A stretch of 61,633 nt of DNA, taken from NCBI GenBank assembly GCA_017934975.1, contig JAGBIM010000026.1, positions 96,457 to 158,089 on the forward strand, in the 5' to 3' direction. Shown here piece by piece: positions 52,196 to 60,094 of the stretch. Position 1 is the stretch's first letter; each line of letters opens with the position of its first letter. This DNA is from Clostridia bacterium. GTDB lineage: Bacteria; Bacillota; Clostridia; Oscillospirales; UBA644. The position numbers and the translations under genes are program-made. The notes beneath the pieces are model-generated. The model made no database searches and had not been told where the DNA came from. It saw only the letters and a program-made list of their open reading frames with translations.

Positions 52196-53035
52196 ATGAA
52201 AGAAACGCTTACGCATCAGGTATACAATACGTTTAAGTCCGATTTGTCCACCGCAATCCATCGCAACGAATTTTCCGCAAAGCATTTTCATAAAAACGCG
52301 GAGCTTTTGATTTGCGTTCGGGGAACCTGTCAATGCCAGATCAACAATCAGGATTACCGCCTTTCGCAGGGGCAAGCCGTTTTTATCTGCCCCCTGCAGG
52401 TTCACAGCTTCACCGTATCGGAGGATTCCGCCATCCGAAGGATCACCTATCACGAGCATCTGATTTTGACCATATCCAAATCCCTGATGGGGCGCGTCCC
52501 CCAAAATCCGGTATTTCGGGCAAATCCGAAGATCCTGCAATTTTGCCTGGACTTTCTGAACGATTGCTTCGGGGAGGAGGCTTGCAACCTGAAGCGGGTC
52601 GAACCCTTTGAAAAGCGCATGGAAATCAAGGGCGTATTGCACTTGTTGGGGGGAGAATTTTTAAGCCGGGCAACGCTGATCCAAACGCCGAAGGTTGACA
52701 ATTTCGCCTTGGAGATCTTCCAGTACATTACCGACAATTTTGAACGCGACGTTTCTCTGAAGGAAATTGCGGCGCAACGGGGCTATAACTATCAGTACGC
52801 GTCCCGCATCTTCAACCGCTATCTTGACATGAACTTTAAGCAGGTTTTGAATCAGTATCGGGCGCAACAGGCCTTTGCTCTGCTGCAGGATACGGACCTT
52901 CCCGTGTCCCACATCGGCCTTGCCTGCGGCTTTCAAAGCATTCGCTCGTTTAATCAGATCTGCCGTGATATCTTCGGAAAAACTCCGACCCAACTGCGTA
53001 ATTCCGCAAAAATCACTCCGCAACAAGCCCCCTGA
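52196..53035 (+). CDS. AraC-family transcriptional regulator, divergent from the phosphatase-esterase gene
   Basis: 279 residues. N-terminal cupin sensor (about 1-110; 'HKNAELLICVRGTCQCQINNQDYRLSQGQAVFICPLQVHSF') and C-terminal two-helix-turn-helix domain with 'SLKEIAAQRGYNYQYASRIFNRYLDMNFKQVLNQYR' and 'PVSHIGLACGFQSIRSFNQICRDIFGKTPTQLR'. The ATG at 52196 is preferred over GTG 9 bp upstream because GAGGTGG then sits 5-6 bp before it. It is likely to control the 4.8-kb neighbour through the shared promoter region. Confidence 0.9.
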   Translation: MKETLTHQVYNTFKSDLSTAIHRNEFSAKHFHKNAELLICVRGTCQCQINNQDYRLSQGQAVFICPLQVHSFTVSEDSAIRRITYHEHLILTISKSLMGRVPQNPVFRANPKILQFCLDFLNDCFGEEACNLKRVEPFEKRMEIKGVLHLLGGEFLSRATLIQTPKVDNFALEIFQYITDNFERDVSLKEIAAQRGYNYQYASRIFNRYLDMNFKQVLNQYRAQQAFALLQDTDLPVSHIGLACGFQSIRSFNQICRDIFGKTPTQLRNSAKITPQQAP

Positions 53036-53145
53036 CCGCAGACCTCGCGTTTCAAAAGCCTGCAATTCGTGCTGCATCTCGTTTCTTTTTTTGCCCTTTC
53101 GACGCCTTTTTTGAAAAATAACAAAATAATTTTGCAATTTCCCCC

Positions 53146-53174
53146 TTGACAAGCGGGCAAAAATGTATTATAAT
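53146..53174 (+). promoter_or_regulatory. tRNA-Gly/tRNA-Ala promoter
   Basis: TTGACA (53146-53151), 17-bp spacer, TATAAT (53169-53174). Confidence 0.85.
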
Positions 53175-53191
53175 AGTTAGGCAATAAACGT

Positions 53192-53265
53192 GCAGGTGTA
53201 GTTCAATGGTAGAACTCCAGCCTTCCAAGCTGGCCACGGGGGTTCGATTCCCCTCACCTGCTCCA
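53192..53265 (+). tRNA. tRNA-Gly (anticodon TCC)
   Basis: Cloverleaf complete with encoded CCA: acceptor GCAGGTG/CACCTGC, anticodon arm CCAGC-CTTCCAA-GCTGG (U33 present, anticodon TCC), T arm GGGGG-TTCGATT-CCCCT. Discriminator T, as often in bacterial Gly tRNAs. Confidence 0.95.
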
Positions 53266-53371
53266 TTTTTTTATTAGCCTTTCGTTCGAACGAGGACCTT
53301 TTCCCGTCGGTGTTCTTTATAGAATCGAACGATTCCGCCCTCTTGCTCCATATTTATCCCGGGAAAAATCC

Positions 53372-53447
53372 GGGGGTTTAGCTCAGTTGGTAGAGCGCCT
53401 GCTCCGCAAGCAGGAGGTCACGGGTTCGACTCCCGTAATCTCCACCA
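53372..53447 (+). tRNA. tRNA-Ala (anticodon CGC), unusual C33
   Basis: Acceptor GGGGGTT/AATCTCC contains the G3·U70 pair that marks alanine; encoded CCA; anticodon arm CCTGC-TCCGCAA-GCAGG gives anticodon CGC. Position 33, nearly always T, is C. It may be a functional minor tRNA or a decaying copy. Its last 17 bases are repeated three times downstream. Confidence 0.75.
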
Positions 53448-53906
53448 ATAATAAAATACCCACCCTTCATGGGTGGGTATTTTATTATCTGATCGAAGAG
53501 ATGGAGGGAGTCGAAAGGGGTGGGAGTGAATGAGGCTCCGGGGGAGCCTCAGAGCCACCCCGCGTTTTGCCCGCAGGCAAAAAGACTCCCGTAATCTCCA
53601 CAACAACAAGCCCCACCCTTCATGGGTGGGTATTTTATTGTCTGATCGAAGAGATGGAGGGAGTCGAAAGGGGTGGGAGTGAATGAAGCTCCGGGGGAGC
53701 CTCAGAGCCGAGGGCCGCCCGAGCCGCAGCGAGGGAGACTCCCGTAATCTCCACTACAACAAGCCCCACCCTTCATGGGTGGGTATTTTATTATCTGATC
53801 AAAGAGATGGAGGGAGTCGAAAGGGGTGGGAGTGAATGAGGCTCCGGGGGAGCCTCAGAGCCACCCCGCGTTTTGCCCGCAGGCAAAAAGACTCCCGTAA
53901 TCTCCA
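53428..53906 (+). repeat. Tandem array of three ~155-bp units bounded by the tRNA-Ala 3' end
   Basis: GACTCCCGTAATCTCCA occurs at 53428, 53584, 53737 and 53890 (spacings 156, 153, 153). Each unit holds a terminator-like palindrome (ACCCACCC-TTCAT-GGGTGGGT flanked by AT-rich arms), a conserved purine-rich stretch, hairpin GAGGCTCC-GGG-GGAGCCTC, and one of two variable segments (units 1 and 3 share one, unit 2 differs). The first hairpin probably terminates the tRNA transcript. No gene is present. Confidence 0.85.
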
Positions 53907-53915
53907 CCAAAACAC

Positions 53916-53950
53916 AAAAATCCCGCAACCACAACGGTTGCGGGATTTTT
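53916..53950. terminator. Perfect 15-bp bidirectional terminator hairpin
   Basis: AAAAATCCCGCAACC (53916-53930) / GGTTGCGGGATTTTT (53936-53950), flanked by A and T tracts. Confidence 0.8.
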
Positions 53951-54091
53951 CTTTGTCATTATCGACTTTTTTCCATCCCAATATTTTGCAATCTTGCAAA
54001 TATCAGCAACAATTTCACAATCTGTTACTGCGTTTTTGGAATCCATTCTGCCACAAATTCCGACACAAAACGTATTTTATAAAAAAATAAA

Positions 54092-54108
54092 GGGAGCGTT
54101 TGGCTCCC
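54092..54108 (-). terminator. Minus-strand terminator-like hairpin in an AT-rich island
   Basis: GGGAGC (54092-54097) / GCTCCC (54103-54108) followed on the minus strand by a T-rich run. The stretch 53951-54540 is clearly more AT-rich than its neighbours and holds no ORF of convincing length. Confidence 0.5.
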
Positions 54109-54171
54109 CGTCCCATATCCTCATCGGAAGATGAGATCTCCGCATATTCTCGGGAATAATTTTTCGATCTC

Positions 54172-54291
54172 CTACTTTCGTTCCGGGTCAACTTTAATAC
54201 GGACGATCTTTGTGATTTCGGGATTTTCTCGATCCCGCTTTGACTTGACATTTTCGGAGTTTTGTGGTATACTACCATTACTGATAGTCAT
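54172..54291 (-). CDS. Possible 39-aa ORF (uncertain)
   Basis: ATG at 54291 to TAG at 54172 on the minus strand, a charged peptide rich in Lys, Glu and Ser, followed by the hairpin at 54092-54108. No good RBS or promoter, and its start overlaps the inverted repeat of the candidate small RNA on the other strand. Kept only because a terminator follows in the right orientation. Confidence 0.2.
   Translation of the reverse strand: MTISNGSIPQNSENVKSKRDRENPEITKIVRIKVDPERK
54245..54273 (+). promoter_or_regulatory. Promoter of the candidate small RNA
   Basis: TTGACA (54245-54250), 17-bp spacer, TATACT (54268-54273); expected start near 54280. Confidence 0.65.
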
Positions 54292-54345
54292 ATAGGCCGC
54301 ATTTTCACCTGTATAGGTGTAATCGGCTGGGCTATCAGTTTTTTA
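54280..54345 (+). ncRNA. Candidate ~65-nt structured small RNA with intrinsic terminator
   Basis: Outer stem ACTGATAG (54280-54287) / CTATCAGT (54332-54339), middle GGCCG/CGGCT, inner CACCT-GTAT-AGGTG, then six T. The first base of the outer stem lies where the promoter at 54245-54273 predicts the transcription start. Confidence 0.45.
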
Positions 54346-54554
54346 TTCATGCCTACTGTGGACATAAAATTGATTCGTCCTACTTTGATTCGATTCCTTA
54401 TTAAAACGTAGATAAAATCTGTCTATAAAAATCGGGTTCAGGGGCGATTTCATATCGGCCTTGGCGAGGCGATCCATTTCCGTCGGGGCGTGAGGATGGC
54501 GGGTTATGGGGAATCTCCACAGCGGTGGATATCCATGTTTTTTTGCAAAAGTTC

Positions 54555-54583
54555 TTGACATCGGTGGGGGAATGTGATAAACT
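54555..54583 (+). promoter_or_regulatory. Promoter of the DUF6528 gene
   Basis: TTGACA (54555-54560), 17-bp spacer, TAAACT (54578-54583). Confidence 0.6.
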
Positions 54584-54625
54584 GAAAGAAAGAATTTCCG
54601 ACGAGACAGAAAGAAGGCTTGGAAG

Positions 54626-55519
54626 ATGGAAACGACGTGGGAGAAAGCGCCCCATTGGGTGGGGCTGACCGACCAGAAAAACGCCCGCTTGATCGTCCGC
54701 GATCTTGCCGTGGAGGATTGGAGCCGCGACGGGACGGTTGTATGGGAATACAAAGAGCCGAGAACCCGTGCCTGCGCGGGAATCAAGTTCCGAAACAGTC
54801 CTCTGTTCGGGGGCGAGGTGGTGCTCTTCTGCGGACCGGAGGGGGCGGGAATTCTGTCCTTCAAGACCAAAGAAATGCTTTATTTTACCACCAAGGTGGG
54901 GGTCAATCCCCACGCGGTGGAATTGCTTCCCGACGGCACCTTTCTCGTTGGCTCCACAACGGACGGCAAGGTATGCGTGTTTGCGGCCGCAAAGGGAGAG
55001 GTGGAGCCCGTCCAGACCTTTTTCTATGAAAATATTCACGGGGCCTTGTGGGATCCGAAATACGGGGTTGTGTGGATGGCAGGGAGAACCAAGCTCAGCG
55101 CGTTTTCCGTGACGGGGGATGCGGAAAATCCCCATTTGTCCCCCCTCCCCGAAAAGGTCTACACCACCGGCGATTGGCTTCACGATCTGGTTCCCTGCTA
55201 CGGAGATCCGAAAAGTCTGTTCGTCACCTGCGGAACGGGGATTTTCCGCTTTGATAAAGAGGCGGGGCAATTTACCGATTCCTACCCCTGTGCCGACCTT
55301 GCGGCAGGCATCAACACCTCCCCCGCGGCAGGAGCCTTCCCCGACGGCGTGATGGCGTTGATGCAAGTGATTTCCGGACAGACCGTCTATCGGGAATGGT
55401 GCATGAATCAAGTGACCGTTCTGGTTCCGCAGGACGATGGAACCGCAAAAAAAATCATCCGCATCGCCCCCGACGACGCTTATTATAAAGTCCGCGTTTG
55501 CAGTTTTGATTATCAATAA
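54626..55519 (+). CDS. DUF6528-type β-propeller protein
   Basis: 297 residues of repeated β blades; 'LTDQKNARLIVRDLAVEDWSRDGTVVWEY', 'NPHAVELLPDGTFLVGSTTDGKVCVF', 'NIHGALWDPKYGVVWMAGRTKLSAF' and 'GDWLHDLVPCYGDPKSLFVTCGTGIFRFDK' match the DUF6528 pattern as I recall it. No signal peptide. The start ATG has AGAAGG 9 bp upstream. Function unknown; its neighbourhood is carbohydrate-related. Confidence 0.75.
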   Translation: METTWEKAPHWVGLTDQKNARLIVRDLAVEDWSRDGTVVWEYKEPRTRACAGIKFRNSPLFGGEVVLFCGPEGAGILSFKTKEMLYFTTKVGVNPHAVELLPDGTFLVGSTTDGKVCVFAAAKGEVEPVQTFFYENIHGALWDPKYGVVWMAGRTKLSAFSVTGDAENPHLSPLPEKVYTTGDWLHDLVPCYGDPKSLFVTCGTGIFRFDKEAGQFTDSYPCADLAAGINTSPAAGAFPDGVMALMQVISGQTVYREWCMNQVTVLVPQDDGTAKKIIRIAPDDAYYKVRVCSFDYQ

Positions 55520-55524
55520 ATACT

Positions 55525-55855
55525 GATCCCCCGCTATGCGGGGGACTTTCAGTTTCGGGCATCGTCCTAATACTACAGGCGCGCATCACAAAATGAACGA
55601 TGCGCTTTCGTGAGCCTCCCCTTAGTAAGGGGAGGGGGACCACGAGTGGTTTCAGTGAGACTCTAAAAATTCAAGTCGCAGACGCCGAATTTTTAGCTAA
55701 GTCGAACTAATGCAGAGCGAAGCGATGCTGGAAGGGATTGACAGCCGCAGAGATTCTTTCCCTACGGAATTGTGGAACGTAACATTTTCCGTGTCAATCC
55801 CCTCAGTCTTGCCTTCGGCAATCCAGCTCCCCTTACTAAGGGGAGCCTTAACGGG
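55525..55855 (+). repeat. Dispersed repeat, full copy with inverted ends
   Basis: Starts with hairpin CCCCCGC-TAT-GCGGGGG, then the segment around TTTCGGGCAT, GAACGATGCGCTTTCGTGAG, palindrome CTCCCCTTAGTAAGGGGAG, a hairpin-rich middle, GAAGGGATTGAC...GGAATTGTGG, and ends with an inverted CTCCCCTTACTAAGGGGAG. Copy at 61346-61633 shares most blocks in the same order. The remaining 55856-56020 is non-coding and carries a small hairpin CTACGCGA/TCGCGTAG and the following terminator. Confidence 0.75.
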
Positions 55856-55977
55856 TGCGCCGCGTTCAATTTTTACTTTCCGCACAACCGACTCCCCTCA
55901 AAACTCTTTCAACCTTCAAGTTCTTCTCATCGGCAATCGCCTACGCGACGATCGCGTAGTTTTCTGTATACAAGAAT

Positions 55978-56016
55978 CAGACCGAAAGGGATTTTCCTCT
56001 CGGTCTGTTTTTTTTT
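55978..56016 (+). terminator. Plus-strand terminator
   Basis: CAGACCGA (55978-55985) / TCGGTCTG (56000-56007) and nine T; lies at the 3' end of the convergent esterase gene. Confidence 0.75.
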
Positions 56017-56020
56017 CGAA

Positions 56021-57019
56021 TCAAAGCAACTCGTTCAGGGCATCGGCGATGCGGGCGGCGAGGAGGTGCTTGGTGGGCGGGTGGATGTTGTCGGTTTCGC
56101 TGACGTCGGCGGAAATCGCGGTTCGGACGGCGGGCAGTTCCTGCGAAATCTCGGCCTGTGCCTTCTGAATGTTGCTCCAGCCTTCTCCGAGACGGGGACC
56201 GAAATCGGCAATCTGCACCACCACGAAGGGCAGTGCGTCATCGCGGAAGGATTCCCGCCAGACACGGATCATTTCGGTCAATTCTTCCTTATAATAGCGG
56301 GATTCCACGTCGTGCCAGTTGCTTTCCCCCTGATACCAAGCCACGGCGGAGAGGGAGAAGGGGAACAAGCAAGCGAGAGATTTGCGGAAGAGAATGCCCT
56401 CTTGGTTCCATACGTGGTATTTGGCAACGGTATGGTCCGCGTTCCGTCCCTCGGGAGCAATCGAAATCCCTAAACGCTCCAAGGTTCCCTCGGGAAGCCA
56501 GGATTCGATGATGGAGGCCCCCTGATAGCAGGAGATCAAGCCCACGGCCACGCCCTTTTCGGCCCGCAGTTTGCCTACCATATAAGCCAAGGCGGACCAT
56601 TGGGGAGCGTTTTCTGCCGTGCAGACTACCCAGCCGTCGGCAGGGGAATAGGGCTCGCCCTCCTCAAGACGGGGTGCGGTAAAGAGACGCATCATGGGAT
56701 GGCCGCAGATCTCCTCCTTGGGATAATTGGACTCACGGAGCTTGAACTGCATATTGGACTGGCCCGACATCAGCAGGACCTCGCCAATATAAATATCCTC
56801 CAGAACCGTTTCGCTTCCGTCTAACGATGCGGTCAGAACGTAGGGGCCGCCGTATTCCATGGGCGGGAATTCCACCTCCCACGTGCCTTTCGCGGTGACG
56901 GTGCGGGTCTGTCCGACAAAGGAGACGGAGACCTCCCCCTCCCCCGTGCCGTACACGCGGATGGGCTTTTTTGCGGGAAAAACCATGTGGGACGCAAAAA
57001 TCGGATTCAAACAAGCCAT
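56021..57019 (-). CDS. Sialate O-acetylesterase/acyl-esterase-type SGNH protein
   Basis: 332-residue enzyme. A β-domain (about 1-85, 'FASHMVFPAKKPIRVYGTGEGEVSVSF') precedes the SGNH core: 'EVLLMSGQSNMQFKLRE' (nucleophile Ser), 'AVGLISCYQGASIIESWLP', 'LSAVAWYQGESNWHD', and the C-terminal 'ETDNIHPPTKHLLAARIA' with the catalytic His. No signal peptide, so it acts on imported acetylated sugars. ATG at 57019 is chosen over one 30 bp earlier; RBS AAGAAGG. The AraC regulator gene lies just upstream and is likely cotranscribed. Confidence 0.85.
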   Translation of the reverse strand: MACLNPIFASHMVFPAKKPIRVYGTGEGEVSVSFVGQTRTVTAKGTWEVEFPPMEYGGPYVLTASLDGSETVLEDIYIGEVLLMSGQSNMQFKLRESNYPKEEICGHPMMRLFTAPRLEEGEPYSPADGWVVCTAENAPQWSALAYMVGKLRAEKGVAVGLISCYQGASIIESWLPEGTLERLGISIAPEGRNADHTVAKYHVWNQEGILFRKSLACLFPFSLSAVAWYQGESNWHDVESRYYKEELTEMIRVWRESFRDDALPFVVVQIADFGPRLGEGWSNIQKAQAEISQELPAVRTAISADVSETDNIHPPTKHLLAARIADALNELL

Positions 57020-57035
57020 AACAAACAACCTTCTT

Positions 57036-57827
57036 TCAAGGATCGGCACGGAGCCGATGCAAATATTCTTTGGGGGAGCAGCCCATCTGTCCCCGAAACA
57101 CCTTGGAAAAATAAAGGGGATCGCGGAATCCGCAAAGGAACGCCACGTTTTTCACCGATTCCACCCCGTGCTCCAGCAAAAACACCCCGTGGCGGATGCG
57201 ACGGTTGGTCAGATAGAGGCTGAAGCCCATTTCCATGCGCTTTTTGAAGCGGTCGGAGAGATAATTGGCACTGTACCCCCATTCCTCGGCAAGGGTGGCA
57301 AGGGAGAGGTTCGGGTCGGGAAAATGCTCCTCCGTGTGCCGCAAAAGGCGGCTGATCACGTCCTCCCGCGGCTCGTGAACGCGATTGAGCAGGGAAAAGG
57401 AATACATCAAAACGCTTTCGGAGATAATGTCCAGATTTTCCTCCGTGGCGCGGGCGATATTCTCCCGCCAGAAGGGCAAAAGCCCCTCGTGTCCCGAAAA
57501 GCGGCGGGTGGCGGGGGTGATGCCGAAGCGACGGAACAATTCCTCCGCCCGCTGCCCCGTAAAGCTGATGTAAAAATACTCAAAATCCCTTCCCGCACCC
57601 CGAGCCGCCTCGGAGGGGAAGGAAAAAATCAGATCCCCCACGGACGCCGCTTCCTCCTGCCCGTCAAAGAAAAGAGTCCCGTCTCCGCGGGAAATCAGAT
57701 ACATCCGATAGGCCGGGAGCGACAAGAGCTGTGCCTGGGCTTTGGGGTCCCGCTCCAAAATAAAATTTACGGTTTTCAGCTCCGAGCGGATTCCGTCGGA
57801 GATAAATTTGCAGATATTCTGTTCCAA
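57036..57827 (-). CDS. AraC-family transcriptional regulator (probable TTG start)
   Basis: 263 residues: cupin-type sensor ('AYRMYLISRGDGTLFFDGQEEAASVGDLIFSFPS') and AraC DNA-binding domain ('NLSLATLAEEWGYSANYLSDRFKKRMEMGFSLYLTNRRIRHG' and 'SVKNVAFLCGFRDPLYFSKVFRGQMGCSPKEYLHR'). Start choice: GGAGGTGA lies 5 bp before TTG at 57827; GTG at 57836 overlaps that RBS and is the alternative. The longer frame upstream crosses the promoter and is not used. Divergent from the EamA gene across a palindrome, which it probably binds. Confidence 0.85.
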   Translation of the reverse strand: MEQNICKFISDGIRSELKTVNFILERDPKAQAQLLSLPAYRMYLISRGDGTLFFDGQEEAASVGDLIFSFPSEAARGAGRDFEYFYISFTGQRAEELFRRFGITPATRRFSGHEGLLPFWRENIARATEENLDIISESVLMYSFSLLNRVHEPREDVISRLLRHTEEHFPDPNLSLATLAEEWGYSANYLSDRFKKRMEMGFSLYLTNRRIRHGVFLLEHGVESVKNVAFLCGFRDPLYFSKVFRGQMGCSPKEYLHRLRADP

Positions 57828-57845
57828 AAGCCTCACCTCCCCTCT

Positions 57846-57935
57846 ATCATAGCAAAAAAAACATCCTTTGTCAAGGTTTTTTCCATATATAGATGGAATT
57901 TTTCCATTTACAACCACAAATCGGCATGGTATAAT
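57846..57935. promoter_or_regulatory. Divergent AraC/EamA promoters with shared palindrome
   Basis: Minus strand: TTGACA (57874-57869), 17 bp, TATGAT (57851-57846). Plus strand: TTTACA (57907-57912), 17 bp, TATAAT (57930-57935). Between them TTCCAT-ATATAG-ATGGAA (57881-57898) and a further TTTTTCCAT direct repeat. Confidence 0.75.
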
Positions 57936-57953
57936 AAAAACGAGGTGAAACGA

Positions 57954-58820
57954 ATGTACTACGGAATCATCGCCGTCAGCGTGGTGCTGTTCGGTGTGAA
58001 TTTTGCCCTGAACGGGCAATATCAGAAGCGTATGAGCAGCGGATTTTTTGCATCCTTCTTCCTGTCTGCCCTGTCCGCCTGCGCGGGAATCGTGATTTTG
58101 TTCCCCATGAACGGATTCCGCTTTGAAATCGCCCCCTTCCCCCTACTGATGGCCGCCTGCACGGCGGTAAACGGGATCCTTTTGATGTTCTGCGGACTGA
58201 AAACGCTGGGGCGGGCGAATCTTTCCCTCTACTCCCTGTTTATGATGCTGGGCGGCATGGCCCTGCCGTCGGTGATGGGGGTACTGTTCTTCGACGAGGG
58301 GTGGCATTGGGCGAAGGGCGTCTGTTATCTGCTTCTGATCGCGGCTCTGGCGGTCACCGTGGAGAAGGGCACGCAAAAGGGCGGCTACTTTTACTTTTTC
58401 GGAGCATTCGTGCTGAACGGCATGTCGGGGGTCATCGCAAAAATTTATACACATTTTTCGGGCGAAACCCCGCAAATCAGCACCGAAGGCTATTCCCTGC
58501 TTTCGGCGGCCTGCACCCTGATTCTGGCGGGAACCCTTGCCCTGATCTCCTTCTTTTCCGCAAAAAAGAGACCGCCTCTTGCGGCCGTCTTCTTCGGATT
58601 GGGAAGCGGCGGGCTGAACCAATTCGCAAACTTTCTGCTTCTGGTGGCCATCAGCCACGTGCCTGCCTCGGTGCAATATCCCATGGTCACGGGAGGCACG
58701 ATGATCGTTTCCACCGTCATCGCCGCCTTCTCGGAAAACAAACCCACGAAAAAACAATGGCTCGCGGTCTTCCTTTCCCTGCTGGGAACGCTGGTACTGC
58801 TGGCCGTACCGGAACCATAA
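57954..58820 (+). CDS. EamA/DMT-family transporter
   Basis: 288-residue membrane protein of about ten helices, in two halves; second half 'GLGSGGLNQFANFLLLVAISHVPASVQYPMVTGGTMIVSTVIAAFSENKPTKKQWLAVFLSLLGTLVLL' is typical of DMT carriers. Sits at the head of an operon with two Gfo/Idh oxidoreductases, so it may move a sugar or sugar acid that they oxidise. RBS GAGGTGAAA. Confidence 0.85.
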   Translation: MYYGIIAVSVVLFGVNFALNGQYQKRMSSGFFASFFLSALSACAGIVILFPMNGFRFEIAPFPLLMAACTAVNGILLMFCGLKTLGRANLSLYSLFMMLGGMALPSVMGVLFFDEGWHWAKGVCYLLLIAALAVTVEKGTQKGGYFYFFGAFVLNGMSGVIAKIYTHFSGETPQISTEGYSLLSAACTLILAGTLALISFFSAKKRPPLAAVFFGLGSGGLNQFANFLLLVAISHVPASVQYPMVTGGTMIVSTVIAAFSENKPTKKQWLAVFLSLLGTLVLLAVPEP

Positions 58821-58833
58821 AGGAGAGAGGATT

Positions 58834-60081
58834 ATGAAACAGATCAAAATCGGCGTTTTCGGCTGCAACCGCGGCGGAGACTATTTCCGCAGCCTTTTGG
58901 CCAACAACGCGGACATCGTTGCCGTCTGCGACAAGGACGATTTTTGGCTGAACAAGGCCAAAGAACGGCTGGGCGACGGCGTTGCCTATTACGAATCCTT
59001 CGATGAATTTATCGAGCATCCCATGGACGCGGTGCTTTTGGCAAACCATTTCAACGAGCACGCACCCTACGCCATCCGCTTTTTGGAAAAAGGTGTCCAC
59101 GTGTTGAGCGAATGCACCGCCGCAGGCACCATGGCGGAATGCGTTGCCCTTGTGCGGGCGGCGGAAAAATCCAAGGCAAAATATATGCTCTGCGAAAATT
59201 ATCCCTTCATGAAATTTAACCGAGAGATCAAACGGGTCTGTGACGAAGGGACGCTGGGCAAGATCCTCTACGCAGAAGGGGAATACAACCATCCCGGAGA
59301 TGGGCAGGACAAGTCCTTTCCTCAGCGGTACGTGCCCTACGCCACCCACTGGCGCTATTTCCTTCCCGCAACCTATTACGTAACCCATTCTCTGGCACCC
59401 ATCATGTACGCTACGGGAGCAAATCCCATCCGCGTCACGGCGATGCCCGTTTACGCTCCGAATCAAAACCCCAACGATATCGTCGGGACCCACAACGGCG
59501 ACGCGGCGGCCATCATCACCACCCTCAACGACGACGATTCGGTCTTCCGCTTCACGGGGTGTGCTACCTTCGGCGCCCATCACAACGCCTATCGGGTCTG
59601 CGGCACCGAGGGACAGATCGAAAATCTGCGGGGCATGGACGAAAAGATTATGCTTCGCTACAACAAATGGAGCAAGCCCGCCGAGATGGAGACGGCAAAT
59701 CTGTACGATCCGCAATGGAATCACAAGGACGAAGATCTCATCGTGAAGGAAGGCCACGGCGGCGGCGATTTCCTGGTCATTCAGGAATTTTTGAACTGCA
59801 TCCGCCAGGACAAAAAGCCTCCCTTCGACGTATATTTTGCCACCAGGATGTCCGCCGTAGCCATTCTGGGAGGCCGCTCCATGATGGAACGGGGCGTTCC
59901 CTACGATATTCCCGATTTCAGCAAGGAAGAAGACCGTAAGAAATGGGAAAACGACACCGCCTCCCCCTGCTACGGTCCCAACGGAGAGGAACCCACCCTG
60001 CCCTGCTGCTCCCACCCCGACTACAAGCCCATGGAAAGTCAGCTCAACCGCTATTACGAAGCGATAAACGAACGGAAATAA
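58834..60081 (+). CDS. Gfo/Idh/MocA-family oxidoreductase, tandem copy 1
   Basis: 415 residues. N-terminal NAD(P)-binding domain starting 'IKIGVFGCNRGGDYFRSLLANNADIVAVCDKD', the 'HVLSECTAAGTMAECVALVRAAEKS' and 'YMLCENYPFMKFNREIKRV' segments (E-x-Y near the EKP position), and a C-terminal α/β domain with 'EGHGGGDFLVIQEFLNC'. Oxidises or reduces a sugar derivative; the substrate is unknown. Nearly identical at its 5' end to the next gene. RBS AAAGGAGAG. Confidence 0.88.
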   Translation: MKQIKIGVFGCNRGGDYFRSLLANNADIVAVCDKDDFWLNKAKERLGDGVAYYESFDEFIEHPMDAVLLANHFNEHAPYAIRFLEKGVHVLSECTAAGTMAECVALVRAAEKSKAKYMLCENYPFMKFNREIKRVCDEGTLGKILYAEGEYNHPGDGQDKSFPQRYVPYATHWRYFLPATYYVTHSLAPIMYATGANPIRVTAMPVYAPNQNPNDIVGTHNGDAAAIITTLNDDDSVFRFTGCATFGAHHNAYRVCGTEGQIENLRGMDEKIMLRYNKWSKPAEMETANLYDPQWNHKDEDLIVKEGHGGGDFLVIQEFLNCIRQDKKPPFDVYFATRMSAVAILGGRSMMERGVPYDIPDFSKEEDRKKWENDTASPCYGPNGEEPTLPCCSHPDYKPMESQLNRYYEAINERK

Positions 60082-60094
60082 AGGAGAGAGTATT

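Noticed and set aside
53428..53906. CRISPR array
   Set aside because: Only four 17-bp repeats, spacing of about 136 bp, spacers nearly identical to one another and no cas genes.
53418..53999. Short minus-strand ORFs with WWRLRES-type peptides
   Set aside because: They are translations of the tRNA-Ala 3' end and its repeat copies, a well-known source of false proteins.
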